From contig JAFXMB010000049.1 in NCBI GenBank assembly GCA_017530735.1, positions 1 to 39,158 of the forward strand: DNA of 39,158 bases, read 5' to 3'. The DNA comes from Bacteroidaceae bacterium (GTDB lineage: Bacteria; Bacteroidota; Bacteroidia; Bacteroidales; Bacteroidaceae). Below are positions 1 to 8,606 of this stretch, piece after piece (position 1 is the stretch's first letter; each line of letters opens with the position of its first letter). The notes below the pieces were generated by a model. It did not search any database and was not told the DNA's origin. It worked only from the letters and a program-made list of their open reading frames with translations. The position numbers and the translations under genes were made by a program.

Positions 1-2
1 CA

Positions 3-53
3 CAGGCAGCTCTTGACAATGCAAAAACACTGATTGACAGCAATGGAAGATGA
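3..53 (+). CDS. C-terminal end of an unidentified upstream gene (partial)
   Basis: Reading from base 3 gives a short open tail, QAALDNAKTLIDSNGR, ending in TGA at 51-53. Its helical, Ala/Leu-rich character resembles the end of a tetratricopeptide-type protein, but 16 residues cannot identify a family. It would overlap the first codons of rlmB by 11 bases, which fits the tight packing elsewhere in this window. Another frame also stops at 31-33, so the assignment is tentative. Confidence 0.35.
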   Translation, partial: QAALDNAKTLIDSNGR

Positions 54-774
54 AATGATATTCGGCATACGTGCCGTGATTGAAGCAGTTCAGGCAGGTA
101 AGGAGATTGACCGCCTTCTCATAAAGAAAGACATGCAGGGAGACCTCTCAAAAGAACTCTTTGCAGCCATCAAAGGATTGGATATTCCCGTCCAGAGAGT
201 TCCCGTGGAGCGTCTTAACCGCATTACCCGCAAGAACCACCAGGGCGTGATTGCCTTCACCACCCAGATAACCTACCAGCATGTAGAGGATCTGGTCCCC
301 ATGCTCTTTGAAGAGGGCAAGGATCCCTTCTTCGTACTTCTGGACGGCGTGACCGATGTCCGCAACTTCGGAGCCATTGCCCGCACGGCCGAGTGCGCCG
401 GCGTGGATGCCATCATCATCCCCTCCAAGGGCAGCGTAAGCGTGAATGCCGATGCCATCAAGACATCGGCCGGAGCATTGCATACCCTGCCCGTCTGCCG
501 CGAGAATCAGATAAGTTCTACCATCAAATATCTCAAAAACTGCGGAATCCGCATTGTAGGAGCCACCGAGAAGGGTGACAAGGACTACACCAAGGGTGAT
601 TACCGCGGTCCCGTATGCCTTATCATGGGAGCCGAGGACAAAGGCATCCCTCAGGAACATCTGGCACTCTGTGACGAATGGGCACGCATTCCCATCCTGG
701 GCAAGATAGAATCACTGAACGTATCGGTTGCCGCAGGTGTCCTCATGTACGAAATCGTCAAGCAGAGACTCTGA
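43..774 (+). CDS. rlmB: 23S rRNA 2'-O-methyltransferase, RlmB/TrmH (SpoU) family
   Basis: A 243-residue SpoU-class RNA methyltransferase, by family expected to methylate a ribose 2'-O in 23S rRNA using SAM in a trefoil-knot fold. Seen in sequence: an N-terminal substrate-binding part beginning FGIRAVIEA, then the three SpoU motifs, namely DVRNFGAIARTAE (with the conserved N and R), LIMGAEDKGI, and IPILGKIESLNVSVAAGV near the C-terminus. Length is normal for RlmB. ATG at 43 was chosen over the upstream TTG at 34; an ATG at 55 is also possible because FGIRAVIEA follows directly. It overlaps the tail of the preceding gene. Assignment to RlmB rather than another TrmH paralogue is by overall resemblance. 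Confidence 0.85.
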   Translation: MEDEMIFGIRAVIEAVQAGKEIDRLLIKKDMQGDLSKELFAAIKGLDIPVQRVPVERLNRITRKNHQGVIAFTTQITYQHVEDLVPMLFEEGKDPFFVLLDGVTDVRNFGAIARTAECAGVDAIIIPSKGSVSVNADAIKTSAGALHTLPVCRENQISSTIKYLKNCGIRIVGATEKGDKDYTKGDYRGPVCLIMGAEDKGIPQEHLALCDEWARIPILGKIESLNVSVAAGVLMYEIVKQRL

Positions 775-843
775 CAATTTGTCGCAAAACAGCGTTTGGT
801 CTGTTTGTTGCGTGTCATTCCATAGAAATAAAAACTTAAGACT

Positions 844-3000
844 ATGGAATACAACCAGAACAATCAGAACAAACCGCAGAACCTTGAGCAGTTCGCCATC
901 AATCTGAATGAGCGGGCGCGTAAGGGCAAGCTCGATCCGGTCATAGGCCGTGACGAGGAGATAAGGCGTGTCTTGCAGATTCTGAGCCGCCGAACCAAGA
1001 ACAATCCTATCCTGATAGGTGAACCGGGAACCGGTAAGACCGCCATAATAGAGGGTCTCGCCCAGCGTATCGTGCGCGGCGACGTACCTGAGAACCTTAA
1101 ATCCAAGACCGTCTATTCACTTGACATGGGCGCGCTCGTAGCAGGCGCCAAGTACAAGGGTGAATTCGAGGAGCGTCTTAAAGGCGTAATTAATGAGGTG
1201 ATACAGTCCGACGGCAGTTTCATCCTCTTCATAGATGAGATTCACACTCTGGTAGGTGCCGGAGCCGGTGAGGGCGCCATGGATGCCGCAAACATCCTCA
1301 AACCCGCCCTGGCCCGCGGTGACCTGCGCGCCATAGGTGCCACCACCCTGAACGAGTATCAGAAATACTTTGAGAAGGACAAGGCACTGGAACGCCGGTT
1401 CCAGACCGTCATGGTCGACGAACCCGATGTTCAGAGCTCAATCTCAATACTGCGTGGACTTAAGGAGCGTTATGAGAACCACCACAAGGTGCGTATCATG
1501 GATGAGGCCGTAATAGCCGCCGTGGAACTCTCAAACCGTTACATAACCGACCGTTTCCTGCCCGATAAGGCCATAGACCTTATGGATGAGGCAGCAGCCA
1601 AACTGCGTATGGAGCGTAACTCCGTCCCCGAGGAACTGGATGAGATAACCCGCCGGCTCAAGCAACTTGAGATAGAGCGTGCCGCCATCAAGCGTGAGAA
1701 CGACACAGTAAAACTCAAGCAACTCAATGCTGAGATTGAGGAACTCCAGAAACAGGAAAAGGATATTCGCGGCAAATGGGAGTCCGAGAAAGCCCTGGTA
1801 AGCAAGATCCAGCAGGACAAGCAGAGAATAGAGCAACTCAAGATAGAGGCCGACAACGCCGAGCGTGACGGCAACTACGGCCGCGTAGCCGAAATCCGTT
1901 ACGGCAAACTCAAGGAGTTGGAGGCCGATATCGCCAAAATACAGGAGGAACTCCACTCCAGGCAGGGTGACAGCGCCCTTGTAAAAGAGGAGGTTACCGC
2001 CGATGACATAGCCGAAGTGGTATCCCGCTGGACAGGCATACCTGTAAACCGTATGCTGGAGAGCGAGCGCGAGAAACTGCTGCACCTTGAAGAGGAACTG
2101 CACAAACGTGTAGTCGGCCAGGAGGAGGCCATAAGCGCTGTAGCCAACGCAGTACGCCGCAGCCGTGCCGGACTGCAGGATCCCAAACGTCCTATTGGCA
2201 GTTTCATATTCCTGGGTACTACCGGCGTAGGTAAGACAGAACTTGCCAAGGCTCTGGCCGAATACCTGTTCAATGATGAGAAACTCATGACCCGAATAGA
2301 TATGAGTGAATACCAGGAGAAGTTCTCAGTGACACGTCTTATCGGAGCCCCTCCCGGATACGTAGGTTATGACGAGGGCGGCCAGTTGACTGAGGCAGTA
2401 CGCCGCAAGCCCTACTCCGTCGTTCTGTTTGATGAGATAGAGAAGGCTCATCCCGACGTATTCAACATTCTGCTGCAGGTACTGGATGACGGCCGTCTGA
2501 CCGATAATAAAGGCCGTACGGTCAATTTCAAAAACACCATAATAATCATGACCAGCAATCTGGGAAGTGATTACATACGTGAGAAATCGGCACAGATAGG
2601 ACAAACCGATGCCCAGCGTCAGGAGTGGCTTGACGAGACACGCAAGCATCTGCTTGAAATGCTTAAGCAGACCATCCGCCCGGAGTTCCTGAACCGAATA
2701 GATGAAACAGTGGTATTCATGCCTCTGCGTGAATCAGAGATCCGACAGATAGTAAAACTGCAGACAGATGGCGTATGCCGCATGCTTGCCGAAAACGGAA
2801 TAAATCTGACAATAGACGAATCGGCCGTTGACCTTATATCAAAAGCCGGATATGATCCTGAATTCGGTGCACGCCCTGTGAAACGTGCATTGCAGACACT
2901 GCTGCTCAACAACCTCTCTACGATGATACTTTCGGGCCAGGTGGACCGCAGCAAGCCTGTAACGGCTACAGCCAGGGATGGAGAACTGATTTTCAGCTGA
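844..3000 (+). CDS. clpB: ClpB-type disaggregase lacking the N-terminal Clp_N domain
   Basis: A 718-residue Hsp100 AAA+ protein that by family remodels protein aggregates in the cytoplasm together with DnaK. Seen: first AAA domain with Walker A GEPGTGKT (59-66) and Walker B around D131-E132; a long coiled middle domain rich in Glu/Lys/Gln at about 260-385, the mark of ClpB rather than ClpA or ClpC; second AAA domain with GTTGVGKT (458-465) and [11 protein letters not shown]; and the usual ClpB C-terminal small domain. Full-length ClpB is about 860 residues. Here the protein starts about 145 residues late, directly at the linker before AAA1. Only 69 bases separate it from rlmB, so no Clp_N domain is encoded upstream. 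It resembles the short ClpB isoform other bacteria make from an internal start. A strong terminator follows. Confidence 0.93.
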   Translation: MEYNQNNQNKPQNLEQFAINLNERARKGKLDPVIGRDEEIRRVLQILSRRTKNNPILIGEPGTGKTAIIEGLAQRIVRGDVPENLKSKTVYSLDMGALVAGAKYKGEFEERLKGVINEVIQSDGSFILFIDEIHTLVGAGAGEGAMDAANILKPALARGDLRAIGATTLNEYQKYFEKDKALERRFQTVMVDEPDVQSSISILRGLKERYENHHKVRIMDEAVIAAVELSNRYITDRFLPDKAIDLMDEAAAKLRMERNSVPEELDEITRRLKQLEIERAAIKRENDTVKLKQLNAEIEELQKQEKDIRGKWESEKALVSKIQQDKQRIEQLKIEADNAERDGNYGRVAEIRYGKLKELEADIAKIQEELHSRQGDSALVKEEVTADDIAEVVSRWTGIPVNRMLESEREKLLHLEEELHKRVVGQEEAISAVANAVRRSRAGLQDPKRPIGSFIFLGTTGVGKTELAKALAEYLFNDEKLMTRIDMSEYQEKFSVTRLIGAPPGYVGYDEGGQLTEAVRRKPYSVVLFDEIEKAHPDVFNILLQVLDDGRLTDNKGRTVNFKNTIIIMTSNLGSDYIREKSAQIGQTDAQRQEWLDETRKHLLEMLKQTIRPEFLNRIDETVVFMPLRESEIRQIVKLQTDGVCRMLAENGINLTIDESAVDLISKAGYDPEFGARPVKRALQTLLLNNLSTMILSGQVDRSKPVTATARDGELIFS

Positions 3001-3010
3001 TTATAAAAAA

Positions 3011-3053
3011 CGTCCCCGCGTGACTACAATCAAATCACGCGGGGATCGTTTTC
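3011..3053 (+). terminator. Rho-independent terminator after clpB
   Basis: A perfect 10-bp stem, CCCCGCGTGA (3014-3023) pairing with TCACGCGGGG (3035-3044), with an 11-base loop, followed by a T-rich tract (3049-3053). It lies 13 bases after the clpB stop codon. Confidence 0.9.
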
Positions 3054-3286
3054 TATCAATTATTGGAAAAGGTATAAGATTAAATAATTTTTTATCGTCT
3101 TTTGCTGTGACAAAATTACTTACCAAATTATTCATGACTTTATTAATTGTTCCCAAATTGATTAATTATTGTTCCATGCCAATGGCTGAAACAGCAAATT
3201 CACATTTTTTAAAGAACAGCCCATTCTGAATGGCATTTTTTTCTAAATAAAACGGGATACTATTAAGGTGGTATCAAAAAATCAAT
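3054..3286. other. AT-rich intergenic region with no supported gene
   Basis: The stretch between the clpB terminator and the tRNA promoter is markedly AT-rich. A 69-codon open frame at 3020-3229 begins inside the terminator hairpin and has no recognisable protein features. No hairpin, repeat or conserved RNA was recognised. Confidence 0.5.
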
Positions 3287-3294
3287 TACCTTTG
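3287..3294 (+). promoter_or_regulatory. Bacteroidetes -7 promoter box for tRNA-Cys
   Basis: TACCTTTG matches the Bacteroidetes sigma-ABfr -7 consensus TAnnTTTG and lies 17 bases before the tRNA 5' end. No convincing -33 TTTG was seen. Confidence 0.65.
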
Positions 3295-3311
3295 CAACCG
3301 CAAAAGCAAAT

Positions 3312-3385
3312 GGTACCTTGACCGAGCGGCTAGGTATCGGTCTGCAAAACCGAGTACGGCGGTTCGAGTCCGCCAGGTACCTCCA
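3312..3385 (+). tRNA. tRNA-Cys (anticodon GCA), CCA end encoded
   Basis: A complete cloverleaf can be folded by hand: acceptor GGTACCT (3312-3318) with AGGTACC (3375-3381); D arm ACC/GGT (3321-3323, 3333-3335); anticodon stem TCGGT/ACCGA (3337-3341, 3349-3353) with loop CTGCAAA placing anticodon GCA at 3344-3346 if the loop is 3342-3348 and read as CT-GCA-AA; four-base variable loop; T arm GGCGG/CCGCC with loop TTCGAGT (3363-3369). The discriminator T3382 is followed by an encoded CCA. Anticodon GCA reads UGC/UGU, giving cysteine. It has its own promoter and terminator. Confidence 0.95.
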
Positions 3386-3388
3386 GGT

Positions 3389-3420
3389 AAAAAGTCTGAC
3401 CCAAATGGGCCAGACTTTTT
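3389..3420 (+). terminator. Terminator after tRNA-Cys
   Basis: A 14-base arm AAAAAGTCTGACCC (3389-3402) pairs with GGGCCAGACTTTTT (3407-3420) around an AAAT loop, with one mismatch, and ends in five T residues. It begins four bases after the tRNA CCA end. Confidence 0.88.
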
Positions 3421-3452
3421 ATCTGAAGGTACCTAGAGGCCTTATTTTATTA

Positions 3453-3460
3453 TAACTTTG
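3453..3460 (+). promoter_or_regulatory. Bacteroidetes -7 promoter box for menA
   Basis: TAACTTTG is an exact TAnnTTTG match 17 bases before the menA ATG, implying a very short 5' leader of about 10 bases. Confidence 0.7.
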
Positions 3461-3477
3461 CGTCACATTTTTAGATT

Positions 3478-4374
3478 ATGACTGCTAAAGCTGTTGTTCG
3501 ATCGATGCGACTTAGAACTCTTCCTCTATCTACTGCTGGAATTGTTCTTGGTATTTTTATGGCTTGTAAGGGACATCAGGTTTCTTGGTATGTAATCCTT
3601 TTGACTATACTGACAACTATCTCTTTGCAGATTCTTTCAAATATGTCGAATGAGTTGGGAGACTTTCTCAGCGGCGTGGACGGAGAAGGACGCGAAGGAC
3701 CCCAATACAGCATGAATGAAGGAGGACTTACAGAGGATGAGATGCGTTCCTGTATCAGGATTATGGTCCTGGCATGCATGATCCTGGGACTGGGAATGAT
3801 AAGAGCGTCATTCAAGACCATTCTCTGCATACAATCCGAATGCCTTGTAATTCTGGGAGCCGCAGCCATATGGGCGGCAATGCACTACACACTTGGCAAA
3901 AAGCCTTACGGCTACCGCGGTCTTGGCGATGTATTCGTATTCATTTTCTTCGGACTTGTTCCGGTTGTCGGCGGATATTTCGTATGCTCACACCAGATAG
4001 ATTTCAGCACCCTTATTCCGGGAGCAGCCATCGGCCTGTTCAGCGTAGGAGTCCTGAACGTGAACAACATACGCGATATGAAATCAGATGCAGCCAACCG
4101 TGTTACAGTCCCCCTGAAACTGGGAGAACACAGGGCCAAGATATACCACACGATACTGATAACAGGCGGATGGGTGCTCATGCTCCTTTACACAGTTCTG
4201 TTTACCGCCGGCTGGACACCATACCTTTTTATAATCACGCTCCCACTCTATGCAAAGCATCTTGCCGGAGTCTGGAAACGCTCCGGACGGGAACTTGACC
4301 CGATGCTGCCCATGCTGGTAATTTCAACATTCATCTTTGCCCTGCTTGCAGGCACAGGTTACATTCTGCAATAA
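3478..4374 (+). CDS. menA: 1,4-dihydroxy-2-naphthoate polyprenyltransferase (MenA)
   Basis: A 298-residue integral membrane UbiA-family prenyltransferase. MenA attaches the polyprenyl tail to 1,4-dihydroxy-2-naphthoate to form demethylmenaquinone, the quinone precursor of anaerobic respiration. Seen: eight or so hydrophobic segments; first Asp-rich motif N58-ELG-D62-FLS-G66-V-D68, the MenA/UbiA NxxxDxxxGxD form; second motif around NIRDMKSDAANRVTVP near residue 200. It sits two bases upstream of the menG-type methyltransferase that catalyses the next step, which supports MenA over other UbiA members. The first 60 or so codons are richer in A/T and T-ending codons than the rest of the gene. 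Confidence 0.92.
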   Translation: MTAKAVVRSMRLRTLPLSTAGIVLGIFMACKGHQVSWYVILLTILTTISLQILSNMSNELGDFLSGVDGEGREGPQYSMNEGGLTEDEMRSCIRIMVLACMILGLGMIRASFKTILCIQSECLVILGAAAIWAAMHYTLGKKPYGYRGLGDVFVFIFFGLVPVVGGYFVCSHQIDFSTLIPGAAIGLFSVGVLNVNNIRDMKSDAANRVTVPLKLGEHRAKIYHTILITGGWVLMLLYTVLFTAGWTPYLFIITLPLYAKHLAGVWKRSGRELDPMLPMLVISTFIFALLAGTGYILQ

Positions 4375-4376
4375 TT

Positions 4377-5066
4377 ATGCCCAAGAAAGAAGGAATACGC
4401 GAACTTTTTGACGACATTGCGGTCAAGTACGACCGTTTCAACCATATCTCATCATTCGGAGCCGACCGCTCATGGCGCCGCAAGGCCGTTCGCGCCATTG
4501 CCGATACAGACCGGCCCATTGAGGTCCTGGATGTGGCCACCGGCACCGCCGATTTCGCCATCGCGGTATCCAGAAAAGCAGCCCCCGGCTCACATATCAC
4601 AGGAATTGACCTCTCTGAAGGCATGCTTGAGGTCGGAAAGACCAAATGCCAGGGATTGCCCATCGGCCTTGAAACAGGAGATGCCGAGAACCTGCGTTTT
4701 GCCGACGGTACGTTTGACCGCGTCTGCGTGGCATTCGGAGTAAGGAATTTTGAAAACCTCATGAAGGGCCTCAAGGAGATGCACAGGGTTCTCAAGCCCG
4801 GAGGAAAACTCGTCATCCTGGAACTATCCTACCCCAAGAACCGCCTGATATTCAGTTTCTACAAGTTCTACTCGCTTAAGATTCTGCCCAGAATAGGCGC
4901 ATCAATGACAGGCAACACCGGCGCCTTCACATATCTTCCGGATTCAATCCTAAAGTTCCCGCTGCCGGAAAAATTCCTGCCCATGCTCAAGGAGGCCGGC
5001 TACTCCCAGGCCAGCGCACGCCAGTTCATGTTCGGCGTCTGCCGCATGTATTGCGCCATAAAATAG
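4377..5066 (+). CDS. ubiE: Demethylmenaquinone methyltransferase (UbiE/MenG)
   Basis: A 229-residue SAM-dependent class I methyltransferase expected to methylate demethylmenaquinone to menaquinone. Seen: SAM-binding motif I VLDVATGTADF (about 50-60), the acidic strand end GIDLSEGML, the post-motif region CVAFGVRNFENL typical of UbiE, and the UbiE signature KPGGKLVILELSYP followed by the SFYKFYSLKILPRIG segment. The start lies two bases after the menA stop, so the two are almost certainly co-transcribed. Because the partner is menA and no ubiquinone genes are visible, the menaquinone role (MenG) is preferred; the gene is usually called ubiE or menG. Confidence 0.93.
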   Translation: MPKKEGIRELFDDIAVKYDRFNHISSFGADRSWRRKAVRAIADTDRPIEVLDVATGTADFAIAVSRKAAPGSHITGIDLSEGMLEVGKTKCQGLPIGLETGDAENLRFADGTFDRVCVAFGVRNFENLMKGLKEMHRVLKPGGKLVILELSYPKNRLIFSFYKFYSLKILPRIGASMTGNTGAFTYLPDSILKFPLPEKFLPMLKEAGYSQASARQFMFGVCRMYCAIK

Positions 5067-5141
5067 TGCCTCAAAGATAACGGACCTACTTTTTTTATAT
5101 ATTCGCAATCTGAAAGCATAACTAAAAAATTTAAAAATAAA

Positions 5142-5897
5142 ATGAGATTACAGACCTTATCTTTAGCCATTGGTGCTTTATTAACTGTTTGCCTGACCGG
5201 ATGTGAAAAGAAAGACAAAGAAGCCATTTCCATGGATGATGTCAACAAAGGCATTATTACCGTTCCCGGAAAGGACGGCAAGGAATACCAGGTAGTTGAC
5301 CTTGGAATAGGCGTATATTTTGCAACATGCAACATAGGTGCCACCAGTCCGGAACAGCCCGGATTAATGTTTGCATGGGGAGAACTCCAGCCCAAGGAAT
5401 ATTACCGCTGGACCAACTACGCATGGAACAAGGAGAACGAGCCGTCGGCCGATCTAACCAAATACGCAACCAGAGATTCAACAAAGCTTGAAAAAGCCGA
5501 TGACGCCGCCGCATTCATAATGGGCGAAGACTGGGCCATTCCCAGAGAAGCGGATTTCAAGAAACTGTTCACCAAAAAGAACTGCACCTCAAAATACTGC
5601 AAGCTGAACGGTGAAGGAGGTTTCCTCTTTACCAGCGTTGTAAAAGGATATGAGGGCAACAGCGTCTTCTTCCCTCTTTCAGGCAAAATTGACGGTGATG
5701 ATTACAAATTCTTCAAGCAGTACGGATGGTTCTGGTGCAACTCACTCTACACAAATCCCGAGAACCAGAAGCTGGACCTCAAAAGCGGCAGTACAATGCG
5801 CATTCAGCACACTGACGGCGTAGAGAACCACACCATCGAAGGTATGCAGCGCAGCCAGGGTATTCCAATCCGCCCCGTATACAAAGGCGAAATATAA
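5142..5897 (+). CDS. Lipoprotein with FISUMP-like domain
   Basis: A 251-residue predicted lipoprotein. The N-terminus has a hydrophobic signal ending in the lipobox LTGC with C21 as the lipidated residue, followed by a lysine-rich stretch. The body begins with a segment of the form VDLGxxVYFATCNIGAxxPEQ and FAWGE, the pattern found in the Fibrobacter succinogenes major paralogous (FISUMP) domain that is widespread in Bacteroidetes surface proteins. It ends with GIPIRPVYKGEI, also typical of that family (IRPV near the C-terminus). Function is unknown; the family is often extracellular and may bind ligands. It stands alone between menG and marC; a weak TACTTTTT box occurs at about 5087-5094. 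Confidence 0.7.
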   Translation: MRLQTLSLAIGALLTVCLTGCEKKDKEAISMDDVNKGIITVPGKDGKEYQVVDLGIGVYFATCNIGATSPEQPGLMFAWGELQPKEYYRWTNYAWNKENEPSADLTKYATRDSTKLEKADDAAAFIMGEDWAIPREADFKKLFTKKNCTSKYCKLNGEGGFLFTSVVKGYEGNSVFFPLSGKIDGDDYKFFKQYGWFWCNSLYTNPENQKLDLKSGSTMRIQHTDGVENHTIEGMQRSQGIPIRPVYKGEI

Positions 5898-5935
5898 TTT
5901 AACGCAAAATCATACGCAAAATATACACAATTTAC

Positions 5936-5943
5936 TACTTTTG
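5936..5943 (+). promoter_or_regulatory. Bacteroidetes -7 promoter box for marC
   Basis: TACTTTTG fits TAnnTTTG and lies 24 bases upstream of the first ATG of the MarC-family gene. Confidence 0.65.
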
Positions 5944-5967
5944 CGGCCGATTTAAAGAACTACGGAA

Positions 5968-6549
5968 ATGGAAATGAACATAAAGGAGATAGCAGGAGCT
6001 TTCGTTGTGCTGTTCGCTATTCTGGATATAACCGGGTCAATACCCATCATCATTGACCTGCAGCACAAGACGGGTAAGGTTCCCGCCTTGAAGGTTACCC
6101 TTATATCCTGGATCCTGCTTACCATCATCTATTTCCTGGGTGACGGTGTCCTTTCGCTGTTCGGTGTCGATGTAGAGTCATTCGCCGTGGCCGGTTCAAT
6201 AATAATACTCGCCATAGGCTTTGAAATGACGTTTGACATCACCATTTTCAAATATGACGCCGGTCCCAAAGAGGTTTCATCATTTGTTCCGCTGGTGTTC
6301 CCGCTCATAGTAGGAGCCGGTTCGTTCACTACCCTGCTGTCACTGAAGGCCGAATATGCCGCCATCAACATTATGATAGCCCTGTTCCTGAACATGGTTT
6401 TCATATTCTTTGTACTCAAATCCATTGACCGCATCGAGAAGATTCTCGGTCCCGGGCTGATATATGTGCTGCGCAAATTCTTCGGAATAATCCTTCTTGC
6501 CATAGCAGTAAAACTGTTTGTCAGCAATATAGGTCACCTGATAGGTTGA
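5968..6549 (+). CDS. MarC/YchE family integral membrane protein
   Basis: A 193-residue protein made almost entirely of about six hydrophobic helices. Seen: an N-terminal helix with FAILDITGSIPIII, resembling the MarC family pattern around F..l.P.g..pi, polar turns with GAGSFTT after a VFPLIVGAG helix, and a C-terminal helix ending NIGHLIG. MarC proteins are widely distributed; despite the name, no role in multiple antibiotic resistance has been established. ATG at 5968 was used; ATG at 5974 is possible. It has its own promoter and terminator and is therefore probably monocistronic. Confidence 0.85.
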   Translation: MEMNIKEIAGAFVVLFAILDITGSIPIIIDLQHKTGKVPALKVTLISWILLTIIYFLGDGVLSLFGVDVESFAVAGSIIILAIGFEMTFDITIFKYDAGPKEVSSFVPLVFPLIVGAGSFTTLLSLKAEYAAINIMIALFLNMVFIFFVLKSIDRIEKILGPGLIYVLRKFFGIILLAIAVKLFVSNIGHLIG

Positions 6550-6568
6550 GACACACCTGGCAAAGCAT

Positions 6569-6599
6569 AAGGCGGCTCCTTTCAGGGGTCGCCTTTTTG
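6569..6599 (+). terminator. Terminator after marC
   Basis: An 11-bp stem (6569-6579 with 6585-6595), including two G-T pairs, and loop TTTCA, followed by TTTTTGTT. It lies 20 bases after the marC stop. Confidence 0.85.
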
Positions 6600-6646
6600 T
6601 TGATAAATAATAACATGTGCCATATCCCGGATACGCAATAATTGGG

Positions 6647-6654
6647 TAACTTTG
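6647..6654 (+). promoter_or_regulatory. Bacteroidetes -7 promoter box for the phoH-purM operon
   Basis: TAACTTTG, an exact TAnnTTTG match 21 bases before the phoH ATG. An AAGGA sequence directly precedes the ATG. The five following genes have no comparable box between them, so this probably drives the whole group. Confidence 0.72.
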
Positions 6655-6675
6655 CACCATATTTAAAAACAAGGA

Positions 6676-7656
6676 ATGATAGAAAAGCACCTCGTCCTTA
6701 ATGATGCAGACCCCGCAGTGTTCTACGGAGTCAACAATACAAATCTGCAGTTGCTCAAGGCTCTGTTCCCCAAGCTCCGCATAGTGGCCCGCGGCAATGT
6801 GATCCGCGTCATGGGCGATGAGGACGAGACCTCACGCTTTGAGCAGGCTGTACGCCAGATTGAGATGTACTGCGCCAAGTACAACTCACTCAAAGAAGAG
6901 GTTATAGTTGACATTGTAAACGGCGATGAGCCCAACGGCGAGAAGAGTTCTGACGTAATCCTGTTCGGAGTTACCGGACGCCCCATCATGCCCCGCAGCG
7001 TCAACCAGAAGAAACTGGTGACTGATTATGCCGACCATGACATGCTCTTTGCCATCGGCCCTGCCGGATCCGGAAAAACATATACAGCCATCGCACTGGC
7101 AGTACGTGCTCTCAAGAACAAGGAGGTAAAGCGTATAGTGCTGTGCCGTCCTGCCGTTGAGGCCGGTGAGAAACTGGGATTCCTGCCCGGCGATATGCGT
7201 GAAAAGATTGATCCGTTCCTGCAGCCCCTTTATGACGCTCTCCAGGATATGATTCCCACGGCCAAACTGAAGGAGTACATGGACCTGAACATAATACAGA
7301 TTGCGCCTCTGGCATTCATGCGCGGCCGTACCCTCAACGATGCGGTTGTCATATTGGACGAGGCTCAGAACACCACCCCGCAGCAGATCAAGATGTTCCT
7401 TACCCGCATGGGCTGGAACACCAAGATGATTGTAACGGGTGACCTGACGCAGATAGACCTTCCGCCCACACAGATATCGGGTCTGGTCCAGGCGCTTGAC
7501 GTTCTGGAGGGAATTGAAGGTTTGAGCATCATCCGCATGACCAAGAAGGATATCGTACGTCATAAACTGGTTACCCGTGTAGTAGACGCTTATGACCGAT
7601 ACGAGCAGGCACACAAGACAGATAAAAGAACCAAAAAACAAAATAGCAATGAGTAA
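6676..7656 (+). CDS. phoH: PhoH family ATPase
   Basis: A 326-residue PhoH/YbeZ-type P-loop ATPase of the cytoplasm. In other bacteria relatives associate with YbeY and RNA metabolism, so a role in RNA turnover or ribosome quality control is likely but not proven. Seen: an N-terminal RNA-binding-like region of about 75 residues; Walker A GPAGSGKT at 128-135; Walker B/DEAQN motif ([21 protein letters not shown]); the sensor-like [13 protein letters not shown]. The end overlaps purC by eight bases. A lysine-rich tail closes the protein. Confidence 0.92.
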   Translation: MIEKHLVLNDADPAVFYGVNNTNLQLLKALFPKLRIVARGNVIRVMGDEDETSRFEQAVRQIEMYCAKYNSLKEEVIVDIVNGDEPNGEKSSDVILFGVTGRPIMPRSVNQKKLVTDYADHDMLFAIGPAGSGKTYTAIALAVRALKNKEVKRIVLCRPAVEAGEKLGFLPGDMREKIDPFLQPLYDALQDMIPTAKLKEYMDLNIIQIAPLAFMRGRTLNDAVVILDEAQNTTPQQIKMFLTRMGWNTKMIVTGDLTQIDLPPTQISGLVQALDVLEGIEGLSIIRMTKKDIVRHKLVTRVVDAYDRYEQAHKTDKRTKKQNSNE

Positions 7657-8596
7657 CGCACTTACAAGAACCGACTTCAACTTCAAAGGACAGAAGAGTG
7701 TTTATCACGGTAAAGTCCGTGACGTGTATAACATTGACGACGACCTGATGGTAATGGTTGCCACTGACCGTATATCGGCCTTTGACGTTATCCTGCCCAA
7801 GGGTATCCCCTTCAAGGGCCAGGTGCTCAACCAGATTGCAGCCAAGTTCCTGGACGCTACCGCAGACATCTGCCCCAACTGGAAACTGGCTACTCCCGAT
7901 CCTATGGTTACCGTAGGTCTTAAGTGTGAGGGGTTCCGCGTTGAGATGATTATCCGCGGCTATCTGACCGGTTCAGCATGGCGTGACTACAAGAACGGCT
8001 GCCGTAACCTTTGCGGTAACATCCTGCCCGAGGGCATGAAGGAGAACCAGAAATTCCCCGAGCCCCTGATCACCCCTACCACCAAGGCTGAGGAGGGTCA
8101 TGATGAGAACATCTCCAAGGAGGAGATCATCGCCCAGGGTCTTGTAAGCAAGGAGGATTACGAGGTTATGGAGAAGTATACCCGTGCCCTCTTCAAGCGC
8201 GGCACCGAGATCGCTGCCCAGAAGGGTCTTATCCTGGTTGATACCAAGTATGAGTTCGGCAAGCGTGACGGTAAGGTTTACCTGATCGATGAGATTCACA
8301 CTCCCGACAGTTCACGTTACTTCTACGCAGACGGCTATCAGGAGAAGTTTGAGAAGGGTGAGCCCCAGAAGCAGCTCTCCAAGGAGTTTGTACGTCAGTG
8401 GCTCATAGAGCACAACTTCATGAACCAGCCCGGCCAGGTTATGCCCGAGATTACAGATGCTTACGCCGACACCGTTTCAGAGCGTTACATTGAGCTTTAC
8501 GAGCACATTGTTGGCGAGAAGTTCGTTAAAGAGAGCGGCACAGACCTTGCTGCCCGCATTGAAAAGAACGTAACAGCCTGGTTGGCAAAAAGATAA
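7649..8596 (+). CDS. purC: SAICAR synthetase (PurC)
   Basis: A 315-residue phosphoribosylaminoimidazole-succinocarboxamide synthase, joining CAIR and aspartate with ATP in de novo purine synthesis. Seen: GKVRDVY near the N-terminus (ATP loop), [20 protein letters not shown], the [16 protein letters not shown] signature, and LVDTKYEFG with [14 protein letters not shown] (metal and substrate site). It is the longer PurC type of about 300 residues, not the 240-residue E. coli type. The start was placed at ATG 7649, giving [10 protein letters not shown], because the open frame further upstream lies inside phoH. Translation is probably coupled to phoH. Confidence 0.95.
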   Translation: MSNALTRTDFNFKGQKSVYHGKVRDVYNIDDDLMVMVATDRISAFDVILPKGIPFKGQVLNQIAAKFLDATADICPNWKLATPDPMVTVGLKCEGFRVEMIIRGYLTGSAWRDYKNGCRNLCGNILPEGMKENQKFPEPLITPTTKAEEGHDENISKEEIIAQGLVSKEDYEVMEKYTRALFKRGTEIAAQKGLILVDTKYEFGKRDGKVYLIDEIHTPDSSRYFYADGYQEKFEKGEPQKQLSKEFVRQWLIEHNFMNQPGQVMPEITDAYADTVSERYIELYEHIVGEKFVKESGTDLAARIEKNVTAWLAKR

Positions 8597-8606
8597 ATAA
8601 TTGATT

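Noticed and set aside
1531-2103. 190-codon minus-strand open frame inside clpB
   Set aside because: It is the reverse of the ClpB middle domain; hydrophobic Leu-rich translation arises from reversed Glu/Lys codons.
3020-3229. 69-codon open frame between clpB and tRNA-Cys
   Set aside because: It starts inside the clpB terminator hairpin, has A/T-rich random-looking codons and no recognisable motif or start signal.
3375-3434. AGGTACCT at the tRNA 3' end repeated at 3427-3434, as in an integration att site
   Set aside because: Only eight bases, containing the palindrome GGTACC, with 44 bases between copies and no integrase gene nearby. Coincidence is more likely.
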